Shown piece after piece: positions 17,980 to 26,737 of a stretch of 64,000 nucleotides of DNA. The notes beneath the pieces were generated by a model that did no database searches, was not told where the DNA came from, and worked only from the letters and a program-made list of their open reading frames with translations. The stretch is from contig NZ_CP082945.1 of the NCBI RefSeq assembly GCF_019933235.1, positions 2,728,001 to 2,792,000 on the forward strand, in the 5' to 3' direction. The DNA comes from Streptomyces angustmyceticus. Its GTDB lineage: Bacteria; Actinomycetota; Actinomycetes; Streptomycetales; Streptomycetaceae. Position 1 is the first letter of the stretch; the number at the start of each line of letters is the position of its first letter. The translations under genes and the position numbers were made by a program.

Positions 17980-18813
17980 TCAGAACAGCGTGCCCAGCTC
18001 GGGGCCGTCGAGCTCGGCGACCAGCTCGGGTCCGTTGTTGCGGACGTTGCTGACGCCGGTGGGGACGGGGTGGGCGCGCAGCAGTCCGGCCGGCGGCGGC
18101 GTCAGCAGGCCGCGCACCTCGTCGGGGTCGGTGCGCGACGGGTCGAGCCAGGCGTCCCAGCGGTCCGGGGTCAGCACCAGCGGCATCCGGGGGTGGATGT
18201 CGGCCAGCGACTGCGGCCCGTCGCCGCCGTCGGCCCCGGCCAGCGGGGTGGTCTCGGCCTCCGTCGTGACGACCGTGCACGTCACCCACCAGGCCCCGGG
18301 ATGGTCCCCGGGCAGCGTCCGGTCGCGCCAGAACTCGTACAGCCCGGCCATCGCCATCACCGAGCCGTCCGCGGGCGTGACGAAGTACGGCTGCTTGCGG
18401 GGCCGCTTCTTCCTGCCCTGCTCCTCCAGCTGCCGCTCGGCGGCGTCGGTGACCCACTCGAAGTACCCGTCGCCGGGCAGCAGGCAGCGGCGGGTGGCGA
18501 AGGCCTGCCGGTAGGACGGCTTCTCGTGCACCGTCTCGGCCCGCGCATTGATCATCTTCGCGGCGGCCTCGGGTGACTTCGACCACGACGGGACCAGGCC
18601 CCACTTCAGCGGCCGCAGCTGGCGCACCGGGCCGCCGGCCGGGTGGGCGCCGGCCGCCGCGCCCTTGAGAGGGCGTTCGAGCACCGCGTGCACCCGGTCC
18701 GTCGGCGCCACGTTCCAGCTGGGCGCCAGGGTCTCCGCCGGCTCCCACTGCCGCACGCCGAAGGTCCCCACCAGTTCCTCGGGCCGACGGCTCGCTGCAT
18801 ACCTACCGCACAT
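17980..18813 (-). CDS. SRAP-domain protein (HMCES/YedK family)
   Basis: Senses abasic sites in single-stranded DNA and forms a covalent DNA-protein crosslink through Cys2. The 277-residue protein starts MCGRYA once placed at ATG 18813, which exposes Cys2 as the family requires; the open frame extends 24 bases further but would bury it. Other catalytic elements are MINARAE (N89, E93), GYFEW (E119) and HPRMPL with the active-site His near residue 213. There are loop insertions rich in Lys/Arg (about 130-145) and Asp/Gly (about 195-205). It faces the M50-like gene across only 35 bp. Confidence 0.9.
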   Translation of the reverse strand: MCGRYAASRRPEELVGTFGVRQWEPAETLAPSWNVAPTDRVHAVLERPLKGAAAGAHPAGGPVRQLRPLKWGLVPSWSKSPEAAAKMINARAETVHEKPSYRQAFATRRCLLPGDGYFEWVTDAAERQLEEQGRKKRPRKQPYFVTPADGSVMAMAGLYEFWRDRTLPGDHPGAWWVTCTVVTTEAETTPLAGADGGDGPQSLADIHPRMPLVLTPDRWDAWLDPSRTDPDEVRGLLTPPPAGLLRAHPVPTGVSNVRNNGPELVAELDGPELGTLF

Positions 18814-18848
18814 GCATGCCACACTGCCATGCCACACGAAGGGGAGAC

Positions 18849-19562
18849 ATGGACACCGACCACCTCACGGACATATGGAGCCGCGTCTTCGGGACCCAGC
18901 CCGCCCCGTCGCTCTGGCTGGTGATCATCACGGCGGTGCTCGCGCTGGGCGCCGTCGTCCCGCACACCGCCTGGCGGCTGTCGCGGAACGCCGTCACCAT
19001 CGCCCACGAGGGCGGGCACGGCCTGATCGCCCTGCTCACCGGCCGCCGCCTGGACGGGATCCGGCTGCACTCGGACACCTCGGGCCTGACCGTCTCGCGC
19101 GGCAAGCCGACCGGCCTCGGCATGATCCTGACCGCGGCGGCGGGCTACACCGCGCCGTCCCTGCTGGGCCTCGCGGGCGCCGCGCTGCTCGCCGCGGGGC
19201 ACATCACGGCGCTGCTGTGGGGCGCGACCGTCCTGCTGCTGGCGATGCTGGTCATGATCCGCAACGCCTACGGCGTGCTCACGGTGGTGCTGACCGGCGC
19301 CGCCTTCGTGCTGGTGTCCTGGCTGACGACGGCCCAGGTGCAGGCGGCGTTCGCCTATGTCGTGGTGTGGTTCCTGCTGCTGGGCGGGGTGCGGCCGCCG
19401 TTCGAGCTGATGGGCAAGCGGCGCCGCGGCGGGGCCGTGGACTCCGACCCGGACCAGCTGGCGCGCCTGACCCATGTCCCCGCGGCCCTCTGGCTCGGCC
19501 TCTTCCATGTGGTGACGCTGTGCTCGCTGATCGGCGGCGGACGCTGGCTGCTCGGCCTGTGA
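18849..19562 (+). CDS. M50B-like membrane metalloprotease
   Basis: A 237-residue integral membrane protein with about six helices. The zinc motif is in VTIAHEGGHGLIALLTGR (HEGGH, about residues 53-57), as in the M50B-like peptidase family of actinobacteria. The second metal ligand motif typical of site-2 proteases (NxxPxxxLDG) is not visible, so proteolytic activity is uncertain. AAGGGGAG precedes the ATG; start chosen on that basis over an upstream ATG. Divergent from the SRAP gene. Confidence 0.8.
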   Translation: MDTDHLTDIWSRVFGTQPAPSLWLVIITAVLALGAVVPHTAWRLSRNAVTIAHEGGHGLIALLTGRRLDGIRLHSDTSGLTVSRGKPTGLGMILTAAAGYTAPSLLGLAGAALLAAGHITALLWGATVLLLAMLVMIRNAYGVLTVVLTGAAFVLVSWLTTAQVQAAFAYVVVWFLLLGGVRPPFELMGKRRRGGAVDSDPDQLARLTHVPAALWLGLFHVVTLCSLIGGGRWLLGL

Positions 19563-19565
19563 CGC

Positions 19566-19584
19566 CCGCGGCCCCGGGCCGCGG
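19566..19584 (+). terminator. Hairpin after the M50-like gene
   Basis: CCGCGGC and GCCGCGG pair directly after the stop codon with a short C/G-rich loop. No T-run; a moderate terminator candidate. Confidence 0.4.
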
Positions 19585-19727
19585 CCGGTTCGCCCACCGC
19601 CACGCCCGGGGTGCGCGCCGTCGGCCCGCTCCCGGCGGCCGGGCGCACCGGCACCGCCACGTTCCGGCACCGTCGCGCCACTTTTGATCAAGATCGGCAC
19701 CCCTGCCCAGCCATTAAAGTAAGGGGC

Positions 19728-21092
19728 ATGACCGAGAGCCCCGCACATCCCGCCCTCTGGCCCGCCCCCCTCGCCGCCGGGGCCGTCGATGCCACCGTCA
19801 CCGTGCCCGGCTCCAAATCGGTCACCAACCGCGGCCTGGTCCTGGCCGCCCTCTCCTCCGAACCGGGCTGGCTGCGCCGCCCGCTGCGCTCCCGGGACAC
19901 GCTCCTGATGGCCGAGGCGCTGCGCACCCTGGGCGTCGGCATCGAGGAGACCGCGTCCTCCAGCTCCGCCGGCGCCGCCGCGGGGACCGGCGGCGGCGAG
20001 GCCTGGCGGATCATCCCGTCGGGTCTGCACGGCCCGGCCACCATCGACGTCGGCAACGCCGGCACGGTCATGCGCTTCCTCCCCCCGGTCGCCGCGCTCG
20101 CCGACGGCCCGATCCGCTTCGACGGCGACCCCCGCTCCTACGAGCGCCCGCTCGGCGGCGTGATCGACGCGCTGCGCGCCCTGGGCGCCCGGATCGACGA
20201 CGACAACCGCGGCGCGCTGCCCATGACGGTCCTCGGCAGCGGCGGCCTGGACGGCGGCCCGGTCGAGATCGACGCCTCCTCGTCCTCGCAGTTCGTCAGC
20301 GCCCTGCTGCTGTCCGCGCCGCGCTTCAACCAGGGCGTCGAGGTCCGGCACGTGGGCGCGGCGCTGCCCTCCATGCCGCACATCCGGATGACGGTCGACA
20401 TGCTGCGCAGCGTCGGCGCGCAGGTGGACACCCCCGAGGCGGGCGGCGAGCCGAACGTCTGGCGGGTCACCCCCGGCGCCCTGCTCGGCCGCGATCTGGT
20501 CGTCGAGCCGGATCTGTCCAACGCCCAGCCGTTCCTGGCCGCGGCGCTGATCACCGGCGGCCGGGTCACCATCCCCGACTGGCCCGAGCACACCACCCAG
20601 CCCGGTGACGCGCTGCGCGAGATCTTCACGGCCATGGGCGGTTCCTGCGAGCTGACCGACCGCGGCCTGACCTTCACCGGCAGCGGCCGGATCCACGGCA
20701 TCGACGTGGACCTGAGCGAGGTCGGCGAGCTGACCCCGGGCATCGCCGCGGTCGCCGCCCTGGCCGACTCGCCCTCCACCCTGCGCGGGGTGGCGCACCT
20801 GCGGCTGCACGAGACCGACCGGCTGGCCGCGCTCACCAAGGAACTCAACGAACTCGGCGGCGATGTGACCGAGACCGCGGACGGACTGCACATCCGCCCG
20901 CGCCCCCTGCACGGCGGGATCTTCCACACCTACGAGGACCACCGGCTGGCCACCGCCGCGGCGGTCATCGGCCTGGCGGTCGACGGAGTGGAGGTGGAGA
21001 ACGTCGCCACCACCGCCAAGACCCTGCCCGACTTCCCCGCGATGTGGACGGACATGCTCGACCCGGCGTCCGTCGCCTCCCGGAGAGTCTGA
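19728..21092 (+). CDS. aroA: 3-phosphoshikimate 1-carboxyvinyltransferase (EPSP synthase)
   Basis: Sixth step of the shikimate pathway: transfers enolpyruvyl from PEP to shikimate-3-phosphate. The 454-residue protein shows VPGSKSVTNR near the N-terminus (residues 23-33; substrate Lys/Ser), GNAGTVMRFL (PEP-binding loop) and LHETDRL with the conserved Glu, plus EDHRLATAAAV near the C-terminus. The Met in GNAGTVMRF and the loop form are the usual actinobacterial variant. ATG 19728 follows AAGGGG. The gene is 12 bases from rsgA, so both are likely cotranscribed. A Ser/Gly/Ala-rich loop (about 78-92) is an insertion in a surface region. Confidence 0.96.
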   Translation: MTESPAHPALWPAPLAAGAVDATVTVPGSKSVTNRGLVLAALSSEPGWLRRPLRSRDTLLMAEALRTLGVGIEETASSSSAGAAAGTGGGEAWRIIPSGLHGPATIDVGNAGTVMRFLPPVAALADGPIRFDGDPRSYERPLGGVIDALRALGARIDDDNRGALPMTVLGSGGLDGGPVEIDASSSSQFVSALLLSAPRFNQGVEVRHVGAALPSMPHIRMTVDMLRSVGAQVDTPEAGGEPNVWRVTPGALLGRDLVVEPDLSNAQPFLAAALITGGRVTIPDWPEHTTQPGDALREIFTAMGGSCELTDRGLTFTGSGRIHGIDVDLSEVGELTPGIAAVAALADSPSTLRGVAHLRLHETDRLAALTKELNELGGDVTETADGLHIRPRPLHGGIFHTYEDHRLATAAAVIGLAVDGVEVENVATTAKTLPDFPAMWTDMLDPASVASRRV

Positions 21093-21104
21093 GGGGGGTC
21101 CGCC

Positions 21105-22112
21105 ATGCGCCGCTACGGAAAGAACCCCGACGAGGACGACATCCGCGTCCGCCCCAACCCCAAGGGCAACCGGCCCCGCACCAACATCCGCCCCAAGCAC
21201 GAGGACGCCGGCGAGGGCCTGGTCCTGACCGTCGACCGCGGCCGTCTGACCTGCCTCATCGACGGCCGCACGGTCACCGCCATGAAGGCCCGCGAACTGG
21301 GCCGCAAGAGCGCGGTGGTCGGTGACCGGGTCGCCGTCGTCGGCGACCTGACCGGCACCAAGGACACCCTCGCCCGGATCGTCCGGGTCGAGCCGCGGAC
21401 CTCGACACTGCGCCGTACGGCCGACGACGACGACCCGTTCGAGCGGGTCGTCGTCGCCAACGCCGACCAGCTCGCGATCGTCACCGCGCTCGCCGACCCC
21501 GAGCCCCGCCCCCGGCTCATCGACCGCTGCCTGGTCGCCGCCTACGACGCGGGCCTCGACCCGCTGCTGGTGCTGACGAAGTCGGATCTGGCGTCCGCGG
21601 ACACCCTGTTGGAGTCCTACGGCGCGCTCGGCGTCCCCTACCTCGTCACCAACCGCGACGAACTCGCCGACGGCAGCGCCGCCGAGCGGGTGCGGGCCGC
21701 GCTGACGGGCCGTATGACGGCCTTCGTCGGGCACTCCGGGGTGGGCAAGACCACCCTGGTCAACTCGCTGGTCCCGGAGCGCCGCCGGGCCATCGGCCAT
21801 GTCAACGCCGTCACCGGCCGCGGTCGGCACACCACCACCTCCGCGCTGGCGCTCCCGCTGCCGGACGACTCGGGCTGGGTCATCGACACCCCGGGAGTAC
21901 GGTCCTTCGGGCTGCACCACGTCGACCCCTCGCGGGTCATCCACGCCTTCCCGGACCTGGAGCCCGGCACCGCGGGCTGCCCGCGTGCCTGCAGCCACGA
22001 CGAACCGGACTGCGCGCTGGACGCATGGGTCACCGACGGCCACGCCGATCCGGCCCGTCTCTACTCCCTGCGCCGCCTGCTGGCCACCCGCGAACGGCGC
22101 GAGGGCGACTGA
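21105..22112 (+). CDS. rsgA: Small-subunit ribosome maturation GTPase RsgA (YjeQ)
   Basis: Late 30S ribosome assembly GTPase. The 335-residue protein has the circularly permuted GTPase order: G4 TKSD (about 165), then the P-loop GHSGVGKTTLVN (209-220) and the G3 motif DTPG. The N-terminal OB-fold region carries the basic stretch RPNPKGNRPRTN. The C-terminal zinc knuckle is C292, C296, H298, C303 in CPRACSHDEPDC. Start ATG 21105 follows GAGGGGGG. Directly downstream of aroA. Confidence 0.95.
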   Translation: MRRYGKNPDEDDIRVRPNPKGNRPRTNIRPKHEDAGEGLVLTVDRGRLTCLIDGRTVTAMKARELGRKSAVVGDRVAVVGDLTGTKDTLARIVRVEPRTSTLRRTADDDDPFERVVVANADQLAIVTALADPEPRPRLIDRCLVAAYDAGLDPLLVLTKSDLASADTLLESYGALGVPYLVTNRDELADGSAAERVRAALTGRMTAFVGHSGVGKTTLVNSLVPERRRAIGHVNAVTGRGRHTTTSALALPLPDDSGWVIDTPGVRSFGLHHVDPSRVIHAFPDLEPGTAGCPRACSHDEPDCALDAWVTDGHADPARLYSLRRLLATRERREGD

Positions 22113-22201
22113 CCGACGACGTTTGCTGCCGCCGTCCGGGGTAAATGCATCTTCGCACCGAGCCCGGCGACGTGATCCACCAGGAACCGGTCGCCCGGAC
22201 G

Positions 22202-22239
22202 GGGCCCGGACGAGTCGTGGTGATGTCCCGTCGGGGCCC
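22202..22239 (+). promoter_or_regulatory. Large leader hairpin before the SMR efflux gene
   Basis: GGGCCCGGACG (22202-22212) and CGTCGGGGCCC (22229-22239) pair over 11 positions with one mismatch around a 16-nt loop, ending 34 bases before the SMR start. It could be the rsgA terminator or a leader control element. Strings such as CGGACGAG and AGGACAGG recall guanidine-III riboswitches, but the full consensus is not met. Confidence 0.4.
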
Positions 22240-22273
22240 ACGGAGGACAGGCCCAGCTGACGGAGGCAATGGG

Positions 22274-22597
22274 ATGGCGTGGCTGCTGGTGGTGGTGGCG
22301 GGGATCCTGGAGACCGGCTTCGCGGTCTGCCTCAAGCTCTCGCACGGCTTCACCCGCCTCTTCCCCACCATCGCCTTCGCGGCCTTCGCCCTCGGCAGCT
22401 TCGGCCTGCTGACGCTGGCGCTGCGCAAGCTCGACGTCGGCCCGGCGTACGCGGTGTGGACCGGCATCGGCGCGGCCGGTACGGCCATCTACGGCATGGT
22501 CTTCCTCGGCGACCTGGTCTCCACCCTCAAGATCGTCTCCATCACCCTGGTCATCGTCGGCGTGGTCGGACTGCAGCTGTCGGGCTCGGCACACTGA
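22274..22597 (+). CDS. Small multidrug resistance (SMR) family transporter, SugE/EmrE type
   Basis: Proton-coupled exporter subunit of 107 residues with four membrane helices. The membrane-embedded essential Glu is in AGILETGFAVCLKLS (E14), and KLDVGPAYAVWTGIGAAGTAIYG is the signature of helix 3. The sequence is closer to the SugE/Gdx type, many of which export guanidinium, than to the drug exporter EmrE; this is an inference. GGAGG precedes ATG 22274. Preceded by a strong leader hairpin. Confidence 0.9.
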   Translation: MAWLLVVVAGILETGFAVCLKLSHGFTRLFPTIAFAAFALGSFGLLTLALRKLDVGPAYAVWTGIGAAGTAIYGMVFLGDLVSTLKIVSITLVIVGVVGLQLSGSAH

Positions 22598-22606
22598 CCC
22601 GCGGCG

Positions 22607-22638
22607 CCGCCCGGCACCCGGCCGTGCGGGCCGGGCGG
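22607..22638. terminator. Hairpin between the convergent SMR and TetR genes
   Basis: CCGCCCGGC and GCCGGGCGG form a perfect 9-bp stem, 9 bases past the SMR stop. Confidence 0.6.
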
Positions 22639-22750
22639 ACGGGGCGGACGAGGGACGGGGCGGCGGGTGCGGGCCGGGGCGCCCGTGCGGACGGGCGGCC
22701 GTCAACTCGTGCGCCGGAAAAGCCCGTCCACCGCACCCCGTCACGCCCCG

Positions 22751-23500
22751 TCACCCCCGCTCGCCCGGCGGCGCACCGGCCGGGACCCGGGCGAAGGCGC
22801 CCCGTACGAGCCGGGCCACCGCCTCCGTCTCCAGCTCCCCGCGCGTGCGCTGCGCCGGCAGGCGTCCGGGGGCCTGGGCCGCGGCGGGGGCCGGCGGGGC
22901 GACGACACAGGCCAGGGTCAGCCGGGCCGCGGTCTCGCAAACGGCGCCCAGGGCGGGCAGCTCCTCCGCGGGCCAGTCGGGCTCCAGCGCCGCGACCGCC
23001 TGGTCGCAGAAGCGGCCGACGAGCTCCGCGGGGCCCGGCAGCGGCGCCTCGGCCCGCGCCGCGGCTCGCCGGTCGGGGAGGCCGGGCCGGGCAACAGCGG
23101 TTCCGGCCGGGACGGCCCCGGACGTGACGGCGGGCGAGGGTGCCGGGGGCGGCAGCCGGTCGCCCCAGCAGCCGGTCAGCGCCGCCCTGACCAGGGGGTT
23201 GGCGCGGGCGGTGCGCAGGGTCCAGGCGGCCGCGGCCACCATCCGGCCCGCCGCGTCGCCCCGCGTCCCGGCGGCAGCCGCGCCCCGGGACAGCGCCCGG
23301 GCCACGCCGGCGAGGTAGCTCTCGGTCTCCCGGCGGACCAGGGCGCGGGCCAGCCCCTCCTTGCTGCCGAACTCGTTGTAGAGCGTCTGCCGGGAGACCC
23401 CGGCGGCGGCCGCGACATCGACCATCCGTACGGCCGCCCAGGCGCGCCGCGTCAGCGCCGTATAGGCGGCATCGAGCAGGGACTCACGCGCTGCGGGCAT
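22751..23500 (-). CDS. TetR-family transcriptional regulator
   Basis: A 249-residue regulator. The N-terminal helix-turn-helix region is typical (LLDAAYTALTRRAWAAVRMVDVAAAAGVSRQTLYNEFGSKEGL without its flanks; recognition helix around VSRQTLYNEF, residues 37-46). The ligand-binding half is unusually rich in Ala/Gly/Pro, with a low-complexity insert near residues 115-150. GGGGAGG precedes ATG 23500; the open frame extends 72 bases further but lacks signal. Divergent from hisN and convergent with the SMR gene, either of which it might regulate. Ligand unknown. Confidence 0.88.
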   Translation of the reverse strand: MPAARESLLDAAYTALTRRAWAAVRMVDVAAAAGVSRQTLYNEFGSKEGLARALVRRETESYLAGVARALSRGAAAAGTRGDAAGRMVAAAAWTLRTARANPLVRAALTGCWGDRLPPPAPSPAVTSGAVPAGTAVARPGLPDRRAAARAEAPLPGPAELVGRFCDQAVAALEPDWPAEELPALGAVCETAARLTLACVVAPPAPAAAQAPGRLPAQRTRGELETEAVARLVRGAFARVPAGAPPGERG

Positions 23501-23543
23501 CCGTTGCCTCCCCGGACCCGGCCCAGGCGGCCGGTGTGCGCAC

Positions 23544-23572
23544 AGAATTGACGCGGCACCAGATGCTGTCAA
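23544..23572 (-). promoter_or_regulatory. Promoter of the TetR gene with overlapping TTGAC/GTCAA inverted repeat
   Basis: Minus-strand TTGACA (23572-23567), a 17-base spacer and AATTCT (23549-23544) form a good HrdB-type promoter. TTGAC (23548-23552) and GTCAA (23568-23572) make an imperfect inverted repeat across it, a plausible autoregulatory operator. Confidence 0.6.
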
Positions 23573-23672
23573 GGGCCGTCACGCACCCGCCCGCCGCGGG
23601 CCCCGGGCTGTCACACGCCCGGCGGCGCATGGCCGTGTGGCTCCGGCGTATACCAGTCGATACTGTTCGCAC

Positions 23673-24476
23673 ATGCCCGACTATCACGATGATCTTCGCC
23701 TCGGCCATGTCCTCGCGGACGCCGCGGACGCCGCCACCATGGAGCGCTTCAAGGCACTCGACCTCAAGGTCGAGACCAAACCGGACATGACGCCGGTGAG
23801 CGAGGCGGACAAGGCCGCCGAGGAGCTCATCCGGGGCCAGCTCCAGCGGGCCCGGCCCCGGGACGCGGTGCTCGGCGAGGAGTTCGGCAGCGAGGGCACG
23901 GGGCCGCGGCGCTGGATCATCGACCCGATCGACGGCACGAAGAACTACGTCCGCGGGGTGCCGGTCTGGGCGACGCTGATCGCGCTGATGGAGCGCGGCG
24001 AGGGCGGTGACCGCCCGGTGGTCGGCATCGTCTCCGCACCGGCGCTCAACCGCCGCTGGTGGGCCGCCGACGGCCTGGGGGCCTTCACGGGCCGCAGCCT
24101 GACCTCCGCGACCCGGCTGCGGGTCTCGCAGGTCGGCCGCATCCAGGACGCCTCCTTCGCCTACTCCTCGCTGACCGGCTGGGAGGAGCGCGACAAGCTG
24201 CCCGGCTTCCTCGACCTGAGCCGGGACTGCTGGCGCACCCGCGGCTACGGGGACTTCTGGCCGTACATGATGATCGCCGAGGGCTCGGTGGACATCTGCG
24301 CGGAGCCGGAGCTCTCGCTGTGGGACATGGCGGCGTGCGCGGTGGTCGTCAAGGAGGCCGGCGGACAGTTCACCGGCCTCGACGGCAAGCCGGGCCCGCA
24401 CAGCGGCAACGCGGCGGCCTCCAACGGCCTGCTGCACGAGGATCTGCTCGGATATCTGGGCGACTCCCCCCGCTGA
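23673..24476 (+). CDS. hisN: Histidinol-phosphate phosphatase (inositol monophosphatase family)
   Basis: Removes phosphate from histidinol phosphate in histidine biosynthesis in actinobacteria. The 267-residue protein has the metal-binding motifs GEEFGS (about 69-74), DPIDGTKN (about 87-94) and WDMAACAVVVKEAGG (about 217-231). In S. coelicolor HisN of this family is the needed enzyme, and the gene lies in an equivalent position. There is no visible ribosome binding site before ATG 23673, while a -10-like GATACT (23659-23664) sits just upstream, so the mRNA may be leaderless. A general inositol-phosphatase role cannot be excluded from sequence alone. Confidence 0.88.
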   Translation: MPDYHDDLRLGHVLADAADAATMERFKALDLKVETKPDMTPVSEADKAAEELIRGQLQRARPRDAVLGEEFGSEGTGPRRWIIDPIDGTKNYVRGVPVWATLIALMERGEGGDRPVVGIVSAPALNRRWWAADGLGAFTGRSLTSATRLRVSQVGRIQDASFAYSSLTGWEERDKLPGFLDLSRDCWRTRGYGDFWPYMMIAEGSVDICAEPELSLWDMAACAVVVKEAGGQFTGLDGKPGPHSGNAAASNGLLHEDLLGYLGDSPR

Positions 24477-24477
24477 C

Positions 24478-24514
24478 CTGCGACGGGGCGGGTATTCGGA
24501 CACCCGTCCCGCAG
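24478..24514 (+). terminator. Probable hisN terminator
   Basis: CTGCG with CGGG elements before and ACCCG with CCCGCAG elements after position 24500 form an imperfect hairpin right behind the hisN stop. Confidence 0.4.
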
Positions 24515-24541
24515 TTGCCCCTTGTTGCATCGGCACAGGCA

Positions 24542-24580
24542 TGTGAACATGAGAATCCCCCACTTTGTGAACTTGTGAAT
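24542..24580 (+). repeat. AT-rich TGTGAA repeats in the CBS-gene leader
   Basis: TGTGAAC occurs at 24542-24548 and 24566-24572, and TTGTGAAT follows at 24573-24580. The segment is markedly AT-rich compared with its surroundings. Direct repeats 24 bp apart suggest a regulator binding region for the CBS gene. Confidence 0.4.
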
Positions 24581-24621
24581 CCTTTCGCAAGGCACATTCA
24601 CCAAGGAGGTGGCTCCACTCC

Positions 24622-25044
24622 ATGCCCATGCACGTCAAAGACGCCATGAGCACGGTGGTCCTCACCATCGGGCCCGCCCACACGCTCCGTCAGGCGGCGC
24701 AGCTGATGGCGGCCCGCCGTATCGGCGCGGCCGTGGTCCTCGACAACGACAACAGCGGCATCGGCATCCTCACCGAGCGCGACATCCTCAACTCCCTCGG
24801 CGCGGGCGAGAACCCCGACCGGGAGACCGCCCAGACCCACACCACCTCGGACGTGGTCTTCGCCGCTCCGGACTGGACCCTCGACGATGCCGCGGACGCC
24901 ATGGTGCGCGGCGGCTTCCGCCATCTGATCGTGCTCAACGACCATGAACCGGTCGGCGTGGTGTCCGTACGCGACATCATCCGCTGCTGGTCGACCACCA
25001 CGGAACGGACCGCCACCGAGCGGGCCGACGCCGTACCGGCCTGA
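24622..25044 (+). CDS. Tandem CBS-domain protein
   Basis: A 140-residue stand-alone CBS pair (domain 1 about residues 8-62 with IGILTERDI; domain 2 about 75-128 with VGVVSVRDI). Such pairs bind adenine nucleotides and act as energy sensors; the partner is unknown. AAGGAGG lies 13-14 bases before ATG 24622; a second in-frame ATG is two codons later (24628). Ended by a strong terminator. Confidence 0.88.
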   Translation: MPMHVKDAMSTVVLTIGPAHTLRQAAQLMAARRIGAAVVLDNDNSGIGILTERDILNSLGAGENPDRETAQTHTTSDVVFAAPDWTLDDAADAMVRGGFRHLIVLNDHEPVGVVSVRDIIRCWSTTTERTATERADAVPA

Positions 25045-25086
25045 CGCACCCCGGCTCCGCCCCCCAACACCCCGGAGCCACACACA

Positions 25087-25129
25087 CGAAGAGGCCGGAG
25101 CCCCATGGCATCCGGCCTCTTCGCTTTTA
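25087..25129. terminator. Strong bidirectional terminator between CBS gene and catalase
   Basis: CGAAGAGGCCGGA and TCCGGCCTCTTCG form a perfect 13-bp stem, followed on the plus strand by CTTTTAT. Confidence 0.9.
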
Positions 25130-25213
25130 TACGGCAGCGACGATTGCGCAACCCCCACGGCGCTCCACCACCTCCGCGAGAGCGGCGGCGGTTTAGCCGC
25201 AAAGGGGTGCCAC

Positions 25214-26677
25214 TCAGCCGCGCAGGGCCTGGACCGCGGCCTCCAGTCGCTTGCCGTAGTCCGCGTCCGCCTTGCGGAAGTTCTCTATCGCGCGCTGGGC
25301 GATGTCGTCGCGGGAGACCTGGGCGATGAAGCCCGCCAGGTTGCCGATCAGGCGCTCCTTCTCGTCCTCCGCCATCAGGCGGTAGAGGGTGCCGGCCTGG
25401 CCGAAGTCGTCGTCCTCGGCGTGCGAGGGCGCGGCCTGCTCGCCGGTGGCGCCGGTCACGGCGGCGGGCTGCCACAGCGGGCGGCCGGTCTCACTGGGAC
25501 CGCCGAAGCTGTTGGGCTCGTAGTTCTTCTGACCGGCGTGCCGGCCGTCGTACATCACGCCGTCCCGGCCGTGGGTGCGCGCCTCGGTGGCGTGCGGGCG
25601 GTTCACCGGGAGGTGGTCGGCGTTGATGCCGACGCGGTAGCGGTGCGCGTCGCCGTACGCGAAGAGGCGGCCCTGGAGCATCTTGTCGGGGGACGGCCCG
25701 ATGCCCGGCACGAAGTGGTGCGGGGAGAAGACCGACTGCTCGACCTCGGCGAAGATGTTCTGCGGGTTGCGGTTGAGCTCCAGCTTGCCGATCTCGATCG
25801 GCGGGTAGTCCTCGTGCGGCCAGACCTTGGTCAGGTCGAACGGGTTGAAGCGGTATGCGGCCGCCTCGGCCGCGGGCATGATCTGCACCTGCACGGTCCA
25901 GCTCGGGAACTCGCCGCGCTCGATGGACTCCCGCAGGTCGCGCTGGTGGCTGTCGGCGTCCTCGCCGGCGAGCTTGTCGGCCTCGGACTGGGTGAGGTTC
26001 TTGATGCCCTGGTCGGTCTTGAAGTGGTACTTGACCCAGAAGACCTCGCCGGCCTCGTTGTTCCACTGGAAGGTGTGCGAGCCGTAGCCGTTCATGTGGC
26101 GGTAGGACGCCGGGATGCCGCGGTCGCCGAACAGCCAGGTGACCTGGTGGGTGGACTCGGGCGACAGGCCCCAGAAGTCCCAGACGTTGTCCGCCTCCTG
26201 CGAGCCGGTGTACGGGTCGCGCTTCTGGGTGTGGATGAAGTCGGGGAACTTGAGGGCGTCCTTGATGAAGAACACCGGGGTGTTGTTGCCGACGAGGTCG
26301 TAATTGCCCTCCTCGGTGTAGAACTTCAGCGCGAAGCCGCGCGGGTCGCGCACCGCGTCGGCGGACCCGAGGTTGCCCGCGACGGTCGAGAACCGCAGGA
26401 AGGTCTCGGTCTGCTTGCCGACCTCGGAGAGGAACGCGGCGCGGGTGTAGCGGCTCACGTCGGCGGTCACCGTGAAGGTGCCGTACGCACCGGCGCCACG
26501 GGCGTGCACGATGCGCTCCGGGATGCGCTCGCGGTTGAAGTGCGCGAGCTTCTCGATCAGGAGCTGGTCCTGGATGAGGCCGGGACCGCCGATGCCGGCC
26601 GTCTCGCTGTTCTGGTTGTCTCCGACCGGTGCGCCGGACTCCGTGGTCAGCGGTCCGGTGGTGCTCTCTACCGACAC
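25214..26677 (-). CDS. catA: Monofunctional haem catalase
   Basis: Cytoplasmic haem enzyme that splits hydrogen peroxide into water and oxygen. The 487-residue small-subunit catalase shows [20 protein letters not shown] (catalytic His in VHARG, about residue 58 from this start), [19 protein letters not shown] (Asn), and proximal-haem [12 protein letters not shown]. Start placed at GTG 26677 because AGGAGG precedes it by 5 bases; ATG 26704 is also in frame but would put that site inside the gene. Divergent from catR, its probable peroxide-sensing repressor. Confidence 0.95.
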   Translation of the reverse strand: MSVESTTGPLTTESGAPVGDNQNSETAGIGGPGLIQDQLLIEKLAHFNRERIPERIVHARGAGAYGTFTVTADVSRYTRAAFLSEVGKQTETFLRFSTVAGNLGSADAVRDPRGFALKFYTEEGNYDLVGNNTPVFFIKDALKFPDFIHTQKRDPYTGSQEADNVWDFWGLSPESTHQVTWLFGDRGIPASYRHMNGYGSHTFQWNNEAGEVFWVKYHFKTDQGIKNLTQSEADKLAGEDADSHQRDLRESIERGEFPSWTVQVQIMPAAEAAAYRFNPFDLTKVWPHEDYPPIEIGKLELNRNPQNIFAEVEQSVFSPHHFVPGIGPSPDKMLQGRLFAYGDAHRYRVGINADHLPVNRPHATEARTHGRDGVMYDGRHAGQKNYEPNSFGGPSETGRPLWQPAAVTGATGEQAAPSHAEDDDFGQAGTLYRLMAEDEKERLIGNLAGFIAQVSRDDIAQRAIENFRKADADYGKRLEAAVQALRG

Positions 26678-26737
26678 GTGCGCCTCCTGAAAGATTTTCT
26701 CCACCTGCCCTGGGCTTGCGCCGGTCCCGATCCTACA

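Noticed and set aside
18606..22241. A 1211-codon open frame on the minus strand across aroA and rsgA
   Set aside because: It is the mirror of strongly supported plus-strand genes. In such high-GC DNA, antisense frames stay open because of codon bias. Its translation is low-complexity Arg/Gly/Ala with no domain.
22113..22273. Calling a guanidine riboswitch before the SMR gene
   Set aside because: Fragments resemble guanidine-III, but the P1 pairing and spacing do not fit the consensus, so it is listed only as a hairpin and a finding.
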